Shown here in pieces: positions 7,844 to 15,929 of a stretch of 64,000 nt of DNA. The stretch is taken from the NCBI GenBank assembly GCA_009911065.1, contig QXWR01000004.1, forward strand, positions 1 to 64,000, given 5' to 3'. Numbering within the stretch: the first letter of the stretch is position 1; each line of letters opens with the position of its first letter. Below the pieces are notes generated by a model. The model worked only from the letters and a program-made list of their open reading frames with translations, did no database searches and was not told where the DNA came from. Made by a program: the position numbers and the translations under genes. This DNA comes from Clostridiaceae bacterium (lineage in GTDB: Bacteria; Bacillota; Clostridia; Lachnospirales; Lachnospiraceae).

Positions 7844-9664
7844 ATGCAGACGACACAGATCATAATTCTGGTGTGTGGGGGGCTGGGGATGTTCGCCTTG
7901 TTAGGACTGGTCACGTTCCTGTCCAGCCACTATAACCTGGACGGGATCAAATCCAAAACAGTCGGGGACGGCCAGTATGGGACGGCCCGCTTTGCCACGG
8001 ATAGGGAGAACAAAAAAACCTATACCCATGTCCCATACGAGCCGAAGCTGTGGAGGCAGGGGAAGAACCTGCCGGAAACCCAGGGCATCGTGGTGGGAGG
8101 AAAGTTCTCCCATGGCGGCATCACTGCCCTGATCGATTCCGGCGACATCCATCTTCTGATGATCGGTGCTGCCGGTGTAGGGAAAACGGCAAATTTTCTC
8201 TATCCCTGTATCGAGTATGCCTGTGCCAGCGGTATGAGTTTTCTCTGTACGGATACCAAAGGGGATCTGTTCCGGAACTATGCGGGGATTGCAGAAAAAT
8301 ACTATGGCTACAAAATATCCATCCTGGATCTTAGAAACCCCACACGCTCTGACGGGGACAATATCCTGGGGATGGTGAACAAATACATGGATCTGTGGCT
8401 GGAGGATCCGGAGAACCTGGTATACAAGGCCAAAGCAGAAAAGTATGCCAAGATTACAGCCAAGACCATCATCAGCTCCGGGGCAGATTCCTCCAGTTAC
8501 GGGCAGAACGCATTTTTCTATGACGCAGCGGAAGGACTCCTGACCAGTGTGCTTCTGCTGATCGCGGAATACTGTCCAAAGGAGCAGAGGCACATTGTCA
8601 GCGTGTTCAAGCTCATCCAGGATTTACTGGCTCCCTCACCGGTAAAAGGAAAGAACCAGTTCCAGTTGCTGATGCAGAAGCTGCCTCCGGAGCATAAGGC
8701 CCGATGGTTTGCCGGGGCTGCCTTAAATACCGCAGACCAGGCCATGGCCTCTGTGCTTTCCACGGCCATGTCCAGACTGAACGCATTTCTGGATTCAGAG
8801 ATGGAGCAGATCCTGTGCTTTGACGGTTCCATGGACACGGAGACTTTTTGTAATTCCAAGTCAGCCATCTTTATCGTACTGCCAGAGGAGGACAACACGA
8901 AATACTTTATGGTCAGCCTGTTTTTACAGCAGATCTACCGGGAGATGCTGTCTATCGCAGATGAACATGGCGGGAAGCTACCTAACCGTGTGGTGATTTT
9001 CGGTGATGAGATCGGGACCATCCCCAAGATCGAGTCCCTGGAGATGCTGTTCTCCGCAGGCCGTTCCCGGCGTATCAGCATGGTGCCCATCATCCAGTCC
9101 TTTGCCCAGTTGCAGAAGAACTATGGGAAAGAGGGCAGTGAGATCATTATCGACAACTGTCAGGATATCCTGTTCGGAGGGTTCGCGCCAAACTCTGAAA
9201 GTGCCGAGGTGCTGTCAAAGGCCCTGGGAAATAAGACAGTGTTGTCCGGCTCCATCAGCAGGGGAAAAAATGACCCCAGTCAGAGCCTGCAGATGATCCA
9301 GCGTCCCCTTATGACTCCGGATGAATTGAAATCTTTGCCGAAAGGGCATTTCATCCTGGCTAAAACAGGGTGCCATCCCATGCGGACAGAGCTGCGGCTG
9401 TTCTTTAAGTGGGGGATCGAATTTGAAGAAGGGTATGTGGCAGAGCAGCATGCGGCAAGGATTGTTTCTTATGCGGACCGGCTGACACTGGAGCAGGAGA
9501 TCCTGCGCAGGCAGATGGATGATGACATGGAAGGGTTTGAAGAGCCGCCAGAGCCGTCTGGACCGCCTGTAAGCGGCGGTATGGGACAGAGCCAGGTAAC
9601 GGAGCATACCGTCCCGTTACAGCCCCACAGACCCGGCTCCAGGCCGCCGCTACGGACAGATTGA
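7844..9664 (+). CDS. VirD4/TraG-type coupling ATPase
   Basis: 606 residues. A TTG at 7811 extends the frame, but GAGGAGAG at 7831-7838 sets the ATG at 7844. An N-terminal hydrophobic helix (IIILVCGGLGMFALLGLVTF) anchors it in the membrane. Walker A GAAGVGKT lies near residue 107 and Walker B VVIFGDEIGTI near residue 383, with the PIIQSFAQLQKNYG motif typical of type IV coupling proteins. It would bring the relaxosome to the secretion channel. No VirB-like channel genes are visible in the window, so the element may be mobilisable or may have lost that part. The tail is Pro/Gly-rich. Confidence 0.88.
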   Translation: MQTTQIIILVCGGLGMFALLGLVTFLSSHYNLDGIKSKTVGDGQYGTARFATDRENKKTYTHVPYEPKLWRQGKNLPETQGIVVGGKFSHGGITALIDSGDIHLLMIGAAGVGKTANFLYPCIEYACASGMSFLCTDTKGDLFRNYAGIAEKYYGYKISILDLRNPTRSDGDNILGMVNKYMDLWLEDPENLVYKAKAEKYAKITAKTIISSGADSSSYGQNAFFYDAAEGLLTSVLLLIAEYCPKEQRHIVSVFKLIQDLLAPSPVKGKNQFQLLMQKLPPEHKARWFAGAALNTADQAMASVLSTAMSRLNAFLDSEMEQILCFDGSMDTETFCNSKSAIFIVLPEEDNTKYFMVSLFLQQIYREMLSIADEHGGKLPNRVVIFGDEIGTIPKIESLEMLFSAGRSRRISMVPIIQSFAQLQKNYGKEGSEIIIDNCQDILFGGFAPNSESAEVLSKALGNKTVLSGSISRGKNDPSQSLQMIQRPLMTPDELKSLPKGHFILAKTGCHPMRTELRLFFKWGIEFEEGYVAEQHAARIVSYADRLTLEQEILRRQMDDDMEGFEEPPEPSGPPVSGGMGQSQVTEHTVPLQPHRPGSRPPLRTD

Positions 9665-9677
9665 AGAAGGAGGAGAT

Positions 9678-9932
9678 ATGGGATACTTTCAAACGATTTA
9701 TTCATCCGGCCTGCCGCACCGGGCGATCACAGTCTATATGTATCTGCATGACCGGGCAGACCGGGACAAAAGCTGCTGGCCTGCCATTCCTACCATGGCC
9801 AGGGAACTGGGGATGTCCCGCAGCACCATAAAACGTGCCCTGAATGATCTGGTCGATGCAGGATATTTGAAAAAGGATTGCCGATACCGGGAGAATGGCA
9901 GCTATACGTCTAACCTCTATACCCTTCTTTAA
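9678..9932 (+). CDS. Winged-helix DNA-binding protein
   Basis: 84 residues, ATG behind AAGGAGGAG and 13 bases after the coupling ATPase stop. The centre is a classic replication-protein style winged helix: WPAIPTMARELGMSRSTIKRALNDLVDAGYLKK, with the recognition helix at SRSTIKRAL. Short proteins of this kind end many clostridial transfer operons, presumably as regulators. The exact target is unknown. Confidence 0.7.
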   Translation: MGYFQTIYSSGLPHRAITVYMYLHDRADRDKSCWPAIPTMARELGMSRSTIKRALNDLVDAGYLKKDCRYRENGSYTSNLYTLL

Positions 9933-9993
9933 AAATGTGAGTTTCCGCCAGGGGGAGAGTCTGCTTTTTTACAGGTGAACCCAGGAGGGGTTC

Positions 9994-10074
9994 ATGATGG
10001 ACCGGCCAGAAGGTCTTACTTTAACAAAGACTTATGGACAGAGAAAAAATAAAGGAATCAGTTCCTGGATATAG
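9994..10074 (+). CDS. Possible 26-residue peptide
   Basis: AGGAGGGG at 9983-9990 stands in good position before ATG 9994 (a second ATG follows at 9997). The ORF encodes a basic 26-residue peptide ending in GISSWI. It sits in the 280-bp gap between the winged-helix gene and a divergent regulator. The ribosome site is the main support; no homology is recognised. Confidence 0.3.
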   Translation: MMDRPEGLTLTKTYGQRKNKGISSWI

Positions 10075-10213
10075 GAGAGGGGCCAAATGGGATAGAAGAA
10101 GGGAGGGAGAGATGGAAATCAGCGTAATTGTTTAAGAGATCAAGATAATAGGTGAGGGAGGGGGAATGTGTGTTTCTAAAAAACAGGCAGCATCGATATC
10201 CTCGATACCCCTG

Positions 10214-10531
10214 TTATTTTCCGCCCATTTTCATCCGTTCAATAAAGCCAATCAGCAGCCGGATGTCTTCATCCGACATAGAATAAATGTGTGTAATAGC
10301 TTCCTGCTGTGTCAGGGTGGTTGCCTGCTCCACGTTGAAAAATTCCATGGGAGTCACGCCCAGATATTCACAGATATACAGGAACTCACCCATGGATGGC
10401 AGTGCCCTGCCGGATGTGATGCTGCGGATATAGCTGGTGCTGTGGCCCAGATCCAGGCTCATCTTTCGTTCAGAAATCTGTTTTTCCTGACGGAGACCGG
10501 AAATACGGTCCCGGATAAACTGTTCGTCCAT
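10214..10531 (-). CDS. XRE-family regulator
   Basis: 105 residues. The HTH is at residues 14-65: SGLRQEKQISERKMSLDLGHSTSYIRSITSGRALPSM, then EYLGVTPMEFF, the usual Cro/C1 layout. The C-terminal 40 residues (SDEDIRLLIGFIERM) are helical and probably dimerise. It is divergent from the Spo0A-C-like gene, and the 140 bp between them carry repeated AGCGATTATAA-type boxes, which are the likely operators for auto- and cross-regulation. Confidence 0.8.
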   Translation of the reverse strand: MDEQFIRDRISGLRQEKQISERKMSLDLGHSTSYIRSITSGRALPSMGEFLYICEYLGVTPMEFFNVEQATTLTQQEAITHIYSMSDEDIRLLIGFIERMKMGGK

Positions 10532-10582
10532 TTTGATATCCTCCCTATGTGTTAATCTTAATCCCTGTATATGGTGAAAACG

Positions 10583-10650
10583 AGCGATTATAACGCTTGT
10601 TTTGGTTGAAAAAGATAATCGCTTATAATCAAAATAAACAGGCGATTATA
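10583..10650. promoter_or_regulatory. Repeated operator boxes in divergent promoter
   Basis: Three related boxes lie between the divergent genes: AGCGATTATAACGCT (10583-10597, palindromic AGCG/CGCT), the inverted form AATCGCTTATAATC (from 10617) and GGCGATTATA (10641-10650). Their arrangement suits binding of a dimeric XRE regulator. Confidence 0.5.
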
Positions 10651-10674
10651 GTTTATACAATGAAGGAGAGTTCA

Positions 10675-10902
10675 ATGAGCATGCGGAAGATATACCGGGA
10701 GTTGGCAAAGAAACATGGAGCCAGTGCGAAAGAAGTCCAGCAGGAGATGCAGGCGGCATTGACAGAAGCGTACACAGATCCTCTGAACAACAATGAGATC
10801 ACAAAAGCGTACCAGAACAGGGTGCCTCGTCAGGGAGCGATCCCTACTCCGGAGGAAGCGGTGCGCTATCTGGCAGGGAAAGTGAAGAAGAACAGGGCAT
10901 GA
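10675..10902 (+). CDS. Spo0A C-terminal-domain-like small protein
   Basis: 75 residues; ATG 10675 follows AAGGAGAG. The sequence MRKIYRELAKKHGASAKEVQQEM followed by ALTEAYTDP and later TPEEAVRYLAGKV resembles the C-terminal DNA-binding part of Spo0A (the YPDIAKKFNTT.., ..AIEVAW.., ..SEFIAMVADKL pattern), without receiver domain. Proteins of this type are found in mobile elements of Lachnospiraceae. A DNA-binding role is inferred. Confidence 0.55.
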   Translation: MSMRKIYRELAKKHGASAKEVQQEMQAALTEAYTDPLNNNEITKAYQNRVPRQGAIPTPEEAVRYLAGKVKKNRA

Positions 10903-10950
10903 ACTGTGCCGGGAATACTGACAAAAAATATAAATAAAAAGCAACAGAGA

Positions 10951-10990
10951 AAAGAACCATTTCCCAAAAGAAAGCGGGAAATGGTTCTTT
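10951..10990. terminator. Bidirectional terminator
   Basis: AAAGAACCATTTCCC (10951-10965) and its exact complement GGGAAATGGTTCTTT (10976-10990) form a perfect 15-bp stem with a 10-base loop. Placed between two convergent genes, it can serve both strands. Confidence 0.85.
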
Positions 10991-10992
10991 GT

Positions 10993-11313
10993 TCATTCCT
11001 GCAGCATGGCCTTGGCAGCATTAAGAAGGATATGGATATCCCGGTCAGAACAAGCTTCCAGCATATGGGTAAGCTGTGTCCGCTCAGACCCTTCCGATGG
11101 CTGTTCAGGATAAAAAATACGGTCTTCAGAAATGTGCAGGCTATGGATCAGCCGATAGACAGTAGGGAGTTTCGGGATACGGCCTTCGTTTTCAATGGCG
11201 ATAAGGTAACGGCAGCTGATTCCGGCCCGTTCGGCCAGTGCTTCCTGTGTCAGGCCGCAGTCCATCCGTGCGTTTTTGATTGCCAGTCCAAAATGTACAT
11301 GTTTATCTTCCAC
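10993..11313 (-). CDS. XRE-family regulator
   Basis: 106 residues. The HTH is at residues 9-62: GLAIKNARMDCGLTQEALAERAG then CRYLIAIENEGRIPKLPTVYRLIHSLHI, a standard Cro/C1 domain. The remainder (TQLTHMLEACSDRDIHILLNAAKAML) mirrors the layout of the other XRE protein at 10214-10531, including a C-terminal SDEDIRLL/SDRDIHIL-like segment, so the two belong to one protein type. It has no linked target that can be named. Confidence 0.8.
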   Translation of the reverse strand: MEDKHVHFGLAIKNARMDCGLTQEALAERAGISCRYLIAIENEGRIPKLPTVYRLIHSLHISEDRIFYPEQPSEGSERTQLTHMLEACSDRDIHILLNAAKAMLQE

Positions 11314-11661
11314 TATTTGTTCATCTCCCAGTAAGATTGTACTAATGAGAGGTGAAAAGCGGAATGAACTAATATTTCAGGTTAAACATGAACAAAGAGG
11401 GATTTTGAGAGATAAGCACTACAGAAGAAAACATGCACAGGATAATCTCGAATGAGAAGAATGCAGGGGGAGAAAGTAATTTGTATCAACAATTTTTCAA
11501 TAATTGTTCATCAACTGTACAGATTCTTTGGATTGTTTCTTGCATTTTGTATGATAATTATTATACTGTAACTCATAAAATAATCAACATGCTGTTCAAA
11601 ACTATTAGCTGAGTGAAGTGTTTAGTGTGGGGCAGTGAGTATAATGGTAGGAGAAAAAGAA
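11314..11661 (+). promoter_or_regulatory. Intergenic region with promoter of the CooC cluster
   Basis: A promoter can be read as TTGCAT (11540-11545), 16 bases, TATACT (11562-11567). The -10 overlaps an AT-rich palindrome (GTATGATAATTATTATAC) and a second inverted repeat (AACAATTTTTCAATAATTGTT) lies about 45 bases upstream, so operator control is likely. No coding region is seen. Confidence 0.4.
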
Positions 11662-11856
11662 ATGAGTGTGTTCGCAGATTGCCAGGATGAAAGAAACAAG
11701 AAGGAGATCATGGAAATTTGTTGCCCGGAATGTCAGGAGGAAGACGGGCTAGAAGTGTTTTTGAAAGATGGTGTTACCGTGGGGGAAAGTATCTGCAATT
11801 CGTGCGGATATGCAATACCAGAAGGAGTACATCTGGAACAGTTTTTGAAAGGATAG
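11662..11856 (+). CDS. Small zinc-ribbon-like protein
   Basis: 64 residues; AGGAG at 11649-11653 supports ATG 11662 over ATG 11644. It has two Cys pairs, CCPEC and CNSCG, spaced like a zinc ribbon, and an acidic remainder. It precedes a CooC-type ATPase by 10 bases in the same direction and is probably co-expressed. No family name can be given; a metal-binding helper role is inference. Confidence 0.5.
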   Translation: MSVFADCQDERNKKEIMEICCPECQEEDGLEVFLKDGVTVGESICNSCGYAIPEGVHLEQFLKG

Positions 11857-11866
11857 GGAATTGCAT

Positions 11867-12628
11867 ATGAAGATCGCTGTAACAGGAAAAGGCGGTGTGG
11901 GAAAAACCTCTTTTGCGGCAACGCTGGCAAGAATTTATGCAGAAGACGGAAGAAAAGTGCTGGCTGCAGATGCGGATCCGGATGCAAATCTGGGAGCGGC
12001 TTTGGGATTTCCGGAAGAGGTTGTTGAATCCATTATTCCGATTTCCAAAATGAGAAAAATGATTGAGGAACGAACGGGAGCGGACAAAGACAATACTTTT
12101 TATGTGCTCAATCCCAAAGTCAGTGACATTCCGGATCAATACGGAATGCTGTATCATGGTGTCAGGCTTTTGCTTCTGGGAACAGTAGATACGGCCGGCA
12201 ACGGTTGTGTATGCCCTGAAAATGTAATATTAAAGCGGATAATCAGTAATCTGGTGCTGCATCGGGAGGACGTGGTGATTCTTGATATGGAGGCTGGACT
12301 GGAACATCTGGCTCGCGGGACAACCTCTGGTATGGATCAGTTTATCGTAGTGATCGAACCCGGCTCCAGAAGTATTCAGACTTATCGGAATGTGAAGCGG
12401 CTGGTCCATGACCTGGGAGTGCGTCAGGTAAGAGTAGTCGCCAGCAAGGTAAGAGATGAACAGGATGAAATATTTATCCGGGAAAGGATACCGGATGAGG
12501 ATTTTCTTGGCTTCATTCATTATAATCCGGATATTATAAAAGCAGACCGTATGGGGGTCTCTCCTTATGACTGCAGCGAAAAACTGGTACAGGAAGTAAA
12601 AGAGATCATAAAACAGATGGAGGCATAA
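11867..12628 (+). CDS. CooC-type nickel-insertion ATPase
   Basis: 253 residues; the TTG at 11861 only adds two codons, and ATG 11867 gives the canonical MKIAVTGKGGVGKTSFAATL start. It is a MinD/SIMIBI NTPase with the deviant P-loop GKGGVGKT, ADADPDANLG, and the CxC motif (NGCVCPEN, near residue 113) by which CooC binds metal across the dimer. DMEAGLEHLARGT is also typical of CooC/AcsF. The known role is nickel insertion into CO dehydrogenase or acetyl-CoA synthase, but no such enzyme lies in the window. It is followed by a DUF3786 gene and another CooC homologue. Confidence 0.82.
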   Translation: MKIAVTGKGGVGKTSFAATLARIYAEDGRKVLAADADPDANLGAALGFPEEVVESIIPISKMRKMIEERTGADKDNTFYVLNPKVSDIPDQYGMLYHGVRLLLLGTVDTAGNGCVCPENVILKRIISNLVLHREDVVILDMEAGLEHLARGTTSGMDQFIVVIEPGSRSIQTYRNVKRLVHDLGVRQVRVVASKVRDEQDEIFIRERIPDEDFLGFIHYNPDIIKADRMGVSPYDCSEKLVQEVKEIIKQMEA

Positions 12629-12630
12629 GG

Positions 12631-13332
12631 ATGGCAGATGGAGAGAAGTTTGTACTGGAAGAATGCAAGGGGAAAATAGAATACGCAAAAAATAATATGG
12701 AACGAGTGCCATATGAATTCTATATTGAGAAATATCAGCAGGCTGACCCGGTTAGTATAAGTACAAGGTTAGGGATTGCCTACAATCTTGCGAAGCAGGA
12801 ATTTACACTTATGTTCATGGGGAATATTTATTACATCACATACCCAGATTTTGTAATAAGGCATGAAAATTCAGCGACAGGGTCGAGTATATATTATCCT
12901 TTGGAAGAAGATATACATACAAAAATATTAGTTTTAAGATATTTATTAAATGCCAGTATATTTCCTCATAATGGAGATTTTCGCTCTTTTCGGGAACTTC
13001 CATCAGGGGAGCTGTATATGCGTCAATTTCAAGGGAGATGCATTTTTAGACTGAATCATAAATATGGAAACAGACTGGGGAAGTTTGGAGAAATTATGGA
13101 TTGCCTGGGAGCGACTTTGGTGCATTTAGGGGATATAGGTTACGAGTTGGAGCTGTTTGAGGAATTGTACCTCAGGTTTCTTTTTTGGAAAGGAGATGAA
13201 GAATTCCCGGCGTCTTCACAGATCTTATTTTCAAGTAATTTTCCGGCTGCATTTGACACATATGATTTGGCTGAAACAGGAGAAATCTGTATCAATATAT
13301 TTTGTGCAATAGAAAGAAGCTTATATCAGTAG
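12631..13332 (+). CDS. DUF3786-type protein
   Basis: 233 residues, starting 3 bases after the CooC stop, so translation is probably coupled. The central part (YYPLEEDIHTKILVLRYL, then FRSFRELPSGELYMRQF and LGDIGYELELF) fits DUF3786, a family found near corrinoid/Fe-S and CODH-type genes in anaerobes. The typical ending with hydrophobic strand and DYDLAETGEICIN-like segment is present. Biochemical function is unknown. Its place between two CooC ATPases argues for a shared metalloenzyme maturation task. Confidence 0.65.
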   Translation: MADGEKFVLEECKGKIEYAKNNMERVPYEFYIEKYQQADPVSISTRLGIAYNLAKQEFTLMFMGNIYYITYPDFVIRHENSATGSSIYYPLEEDIHTKILVLRYLLNASIFPHNGDFRSFRELPSGELYMRQFQGRCIFRLNHKYGNRLGKFGEIMDCLGATLVHLGDIGYELELFEELYLRFLFWKGDEEFPASSQILFSSNFPAAFDTYDLAETGEICINIFCAIERSLYQ

Positions 13333-13340
13333 GAGGTAAA

Positions 13341-14098
13341 ATGAAAGTAGCAGTATGTGGAAAAGGCGGAAGCGGTAAAAGTACAATCACAACTTTGCTG
13401 GCAAAAGAACTTGCAAAAAGAAAAAGAAAAGTTCTTGTTATTGATTCGGATGAATCCAATTATGGATTAAGCAGGCAGTTGGGTGTAGAACTGCCTATGG
13501 ATTTTACAGCCTATTTCGGTGGAAAACAGAAGGCATTGCAGGATATGATGTTGTCTGATTTTACACATCAGTTTTTTAATGGAACCTGGATGATTCAGGA
13601 TATACCGGAGGGTTATTATTCGGAAAAGGATGGCATAAAGCTGATGGCAAGCGGCAAAATTCATACAGCAAATGAAGGATGTGCCTGCACAATGGGGAAT
13701 GTGCTCACTCAGTTTATTGAACACTTGATTCTTGCAAAGGATGAATATGCGCTGATCGACATGGAGGCCGGTATTGAGCATTTTGGACGGGGAATTGATA
13801 ATAGCGTGGATCTGATTCTTATGGTGGTGGAACCCTCCTATGAATCTTTGGCACTGACAGAGAAAGTTTCGGAACTGGGGCAGAGTATTGGCAAACCGGT
13901 TTATCTGGTATTTAATAAAGTTGATGAAGAAAACTGGGAATGGATGCGGGAGAATGCTTATGAGGGGGGGGGGCAGAGCTTATATGTGAAATGCCTGCGG
14001 AAAAAAGCATTTCTGCTTCAGGACTTAAGGGAAGGGAACTTTCAAACGGTTATTCAGCAATTATCAGGCTTGCCGTGTTTTTGGAAGGAAAACAATAG
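13341..14098 (+). CDS. Second CooC-type ATPase, frameshifted at a G10 tract
   Basis: ATG 13341 lies behind AGGAGG. The first ~207 residues are a clear CooC homologue: GKGGSGKST P-loop, IDSDESNYGL, CxC motif in EGCACTMGN, DMEAGIEHFGRGID, and LVFNKVDEENW. At 13964-13973 there are ten consecutive G. After it the frame leaves the family and runs on as nonsense to 14348, across a terminator and into the convergent AraC gene. Adding one or removing two G restores a plausible CooC ending (ELICEMPAEKSISASGLKG) with a stop at 14096-14098, just before the terminator. This is therefore a broken or slippage-switched gene, or a sequencing error in a homopolymer. Confidence 0.75.
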
Positions 14099-14134
14099 AA
14101 GGGGAAAGAGCATATTTCCCCTTCCCCTTCTATT
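14094..14134. terminator. Bidirectional terminator between convergent genes
   Basis: AATAGAAGGGG (14094-14104) pairs with CCCCTTCTATT (14124-14134); an alternative inner stem is GGGGAAA/TTTCCCC. It overlaps the restored stop of the CooC homologue and the end of the AraC gene. Confidence 0.6.
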
Positions 14135-15041
14135 CCGTATGGCGTTTTCGATATTCTTTTGGCAAAGAATGAAAAAATGTCTTAAATGCTGTGGTAAACC
14201 TGCTTTGGCTGTCATAACCAACAGCTTTTGCAATTTCTGCAATACTCATCTCAGATTCCCGCAGCATTTTGGCAGCCTGTTCCATACGGTGTTCTTTGAT
14301 GTGGGCGGCAATCGAGGTTCCGTAAATGGACTTGAAAGCGGTTTTTAAAGTGGTTGGGTTGATCAGATATTTTCTGGATAGTTCTTCTATCGTGATTCGC
14401 TGCTCCATATGCAGGGTCAGTTGGTCGTGGATTTCCCGGATAATGCGAATCTGCTCAGTTTTATATTCGGATAACCGCTGGCTGGAGGTAAGTTCTGTTT
14501 TGCCAAGATAAAGAAGCAGTTCCATAGTCTTTATTTTCTGATAAGACAGTTTCAATTCTTCTGGTTGGTTGAAAAATGCAGAAAAAATACTTTCTGTCTG
14601 TTCATTTCCGGCAAGAAAAACAGGAGAGTCATTCCTGCAAAATTTTTCTGGTAATATAGTTTCAAAGATATTGCTGCCTTTTAACAGTTCAGGCGAATGA
14701 ACAGAAACTTCCTGTAAATCAATATAGATGGAAAGCCCCTGGTATATACCGTTTGGAAAGGTAAGCACAGAATCCGTACAGGCTTTCATGGTATGCAGGG
14801 AGAAATCTCCCGGATTCAGATAAATGCGGTTTCCGTTTTTCATCTCCCACATAATCTGTCCGGCTTTGCAATAGTTGATTTGAATGATGTGTGGCATAGC
14901 TTTATGGTGTACGGAAAAAGAATCAGACGAAAATGTCATATAGCATAATTCTATACCAGGATAAAGCGGAATAGCTGTGCTTGCAGGCTTTTGCTGAAAA
15001 CTCTCCATATCATTTTTTATTCGTATCAGTTCATCATTCAT
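14130..15041 (-). CDS. AraC-family transcriptional regulator
   Basis: About 303 residues if started at the ATG that begins MNDELIRIKND; an in-frame extension of 16 residues upstream overlaps the ArsR gene. The N-terminal part is an AraC cupin-like sensor region (GQIMWEMKNGNRIYLNPGDFSL). The C-terminal ~100 residues are the double HTH: ITIEELSRKYLINPTTLKTAFKSIYG and MSIAEIAKAVGYDSQSRFTTAFKTFF. It follows an ArsR gene by 10 bases on the same strand, so the two are probably co-transcribed, facing away from the metal transport genes. The ligand is unknown. Confidence 0.85.
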   Translation of the reverse strand: MNDELIRIKNDMESFQQKPASTAIPLYPGIELCYMTFSSDSFSVHHKAMPHIIQINYCKAGQIMWEMKNGNRIYLNPGDFSLHTMKACTDSVLTFPNGIYQGLSIYIDLQEVSVHSPELLKGSNIFETILPEKFCRNDSPVFLAGNEQTESIFSAFFNQPEELKLSYQKIKTMELLLYLGKTELTSSQRLSEYKTEQIRIIREIHDQLTLHMEQRITIEELSRKYLINPTTLKTAFKSIYGTSIAAHIKEHRMEQAAKMLRESEMSIAEIAKAVGYDSQSRFTTAFKTFFHSLPKEYRKRHTE

Positions 15042-15051
15042 AGAGCGGCCC

Positions 15052-15420
15052 TCACAATTCAGGGCAGGTGATTTCCATAACCTGCTCAATCATCTGGTGC
15101 AGCAGGCGTCCCTGCTCCGTATCTGCGGCACGGTAGTAAACTTCTTTTCCCTCACGGCGGCAGACAATCAGGCCGCTGTTCTTCAATGGCCGGAGGTGGT
15201 GTGACACAGCCGGGCTTGACATATCTAACATGGCAGAAATATTGAGGACGCATTCTTCCCTATGGCATAGAAGCCAGAAAATGCGGATTCTGGTGGTATC
15301 ACCAAGCTGCTTGAAAACTTCGGCTACCGTTTGAAAATAATCCACATGATTTAATTGTTTCTGTATCAGCTCCGTTTGCTGCCCATCTCCATGCTGGTGC
15401 GGTAATTTTGTAGGTTCCAT
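15052..15420 (-). CDS. ArsR/SmtB-family metal sensor
   Basis: 122 residues. The winged-helix core is LGDTTRIRIFWLLCHREECVLNISAMLDMSSPAVSHHLRPL, followed by the wing CRREGKEVYYRAAD. Cys residues in CHREECVLN sit where some family members bind metal, and the C-terminal helix has DTEQGRLLHQMIEQVMEITC. It is divergent from the HMA protein and P-type ATPase genes, and a 20-bp palindrome at 15544-15563 near their promoter is the likely operator. Family knowledge: metal binding releases the repressor. Which metal is bound cannot be decided. Confidence 0.85.
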   Translation of the reverse strand: MEPTKLPHQHGDGQQTELIQKQLNHVDYFQTVAEVFKQLGDTTRIRIFWLLCHREECVLNISAMLDMSSPAVSHHLRPLKNSGLIVCRREGKEVYYRAADTEQGRLLHQMIEQVMEITCPEL

Positions 15421-15503
15421 ATTGTTTTTCCTTTCTTTTTCGTTTGCATTTCGCCCAAATGGAAATACTTTTCGCCCATTTGGGAGGGAATGCCTGCGAG
15501 GTA

Positions 15504-15563
15504 TTGACGGTTGCCTTACTGTGTATTATACTGCAACCATGATGATTAAACAAGTGCTTAATC
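15504..15563 (+). promoter_or_regulatory. Promoter and ArsR-type operator of the metal efflux genes
   Basis: TTGACG (15504-15509), 17 bases and TATACT (15527-15532) form a good promoter. GATTAAACAAGTGCTTAATC (15544-15563) follows near the +10 region and is an imperfect palindrome of the kind bound by ArsR/SmtB repressors. Confidence 0.65.
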
Positions 15564-15595
15564 ACTGAATTTAAAATAACGAGGAGGACTTTACA

Positions 15596-15814
15596 ATGAA
15601 GAAAACTTACAAGATTGAGGTAGACTGTGCCAACTGTGCAAATCTGATGGAGGATGCAGCCCGCAAGACCGCCGGTGTTCAGAGCGCAACAGTCAATTTC
15701 ATGACGCAGAAGATGATCGTGGAATTCGACGAGGGCCAGGAGCCGAAAGACGTTATGAAGAACGTGCTGGATGCCTGCAAGAAAGTGGAGCCGGACTGCG
15801 AGATTTTCCTTTAA
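15596..15814 (+). CDS. HMA-domain metal chaperone
   Basis: 72 residues. A single heavy-metal-associated domain: the CANC metal site lies at residues 11-14 (EVDCANCANLME), followed by TAGVQSATVNFMTQKMIVEF, the usual beta-alpha-beta pattern of CopZ/ZntA N-terminal domains. The P-type ATPase downstream lacks its own N-terminal HMA domain, so this free-standing domain probably replaces it or delivers metal to it. A strong terminator follows, suggesting that the chaperone is made in excess over the pump. Confidence 0.85.
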   Translation: MKKTYKIEVDCANCANLMEDAARKTAGVQSATVNFMTQKMIVEFDEGQEPKDVMKNVLDACKKVEPDCEIFL

Positions 15815-15834
15815 GCGGTAGCTGCCAGTGACGG

Positions 15835-15880
15835 AATGACACCCTTAAAATGCACCGCTGCAATTTAAGGGTGTCATTTT
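15835..15880 (+). terminator. Terminator between chaperone and pump genes
   Basis: AATGACACCCTTAAA (15835-15849) and its exact complement (15864-15878) form a 15-bp stem with a 14-base loop, followed by TTTT. Read-through may set the level of the pump. Confidence 0.85.
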
Positions 15881-15929
15881 CACCAGTAACAATTAAATAA
15901 TTAAGCATATTTTGAAAGGAGTTTTTACT

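Noticed and set aside
14099-14348. C-terminal extension of the second CooC-type protein
   Set aside because: The frame is nonsense after the G run, crosses a terminator and lies antisense to the AraC gene.
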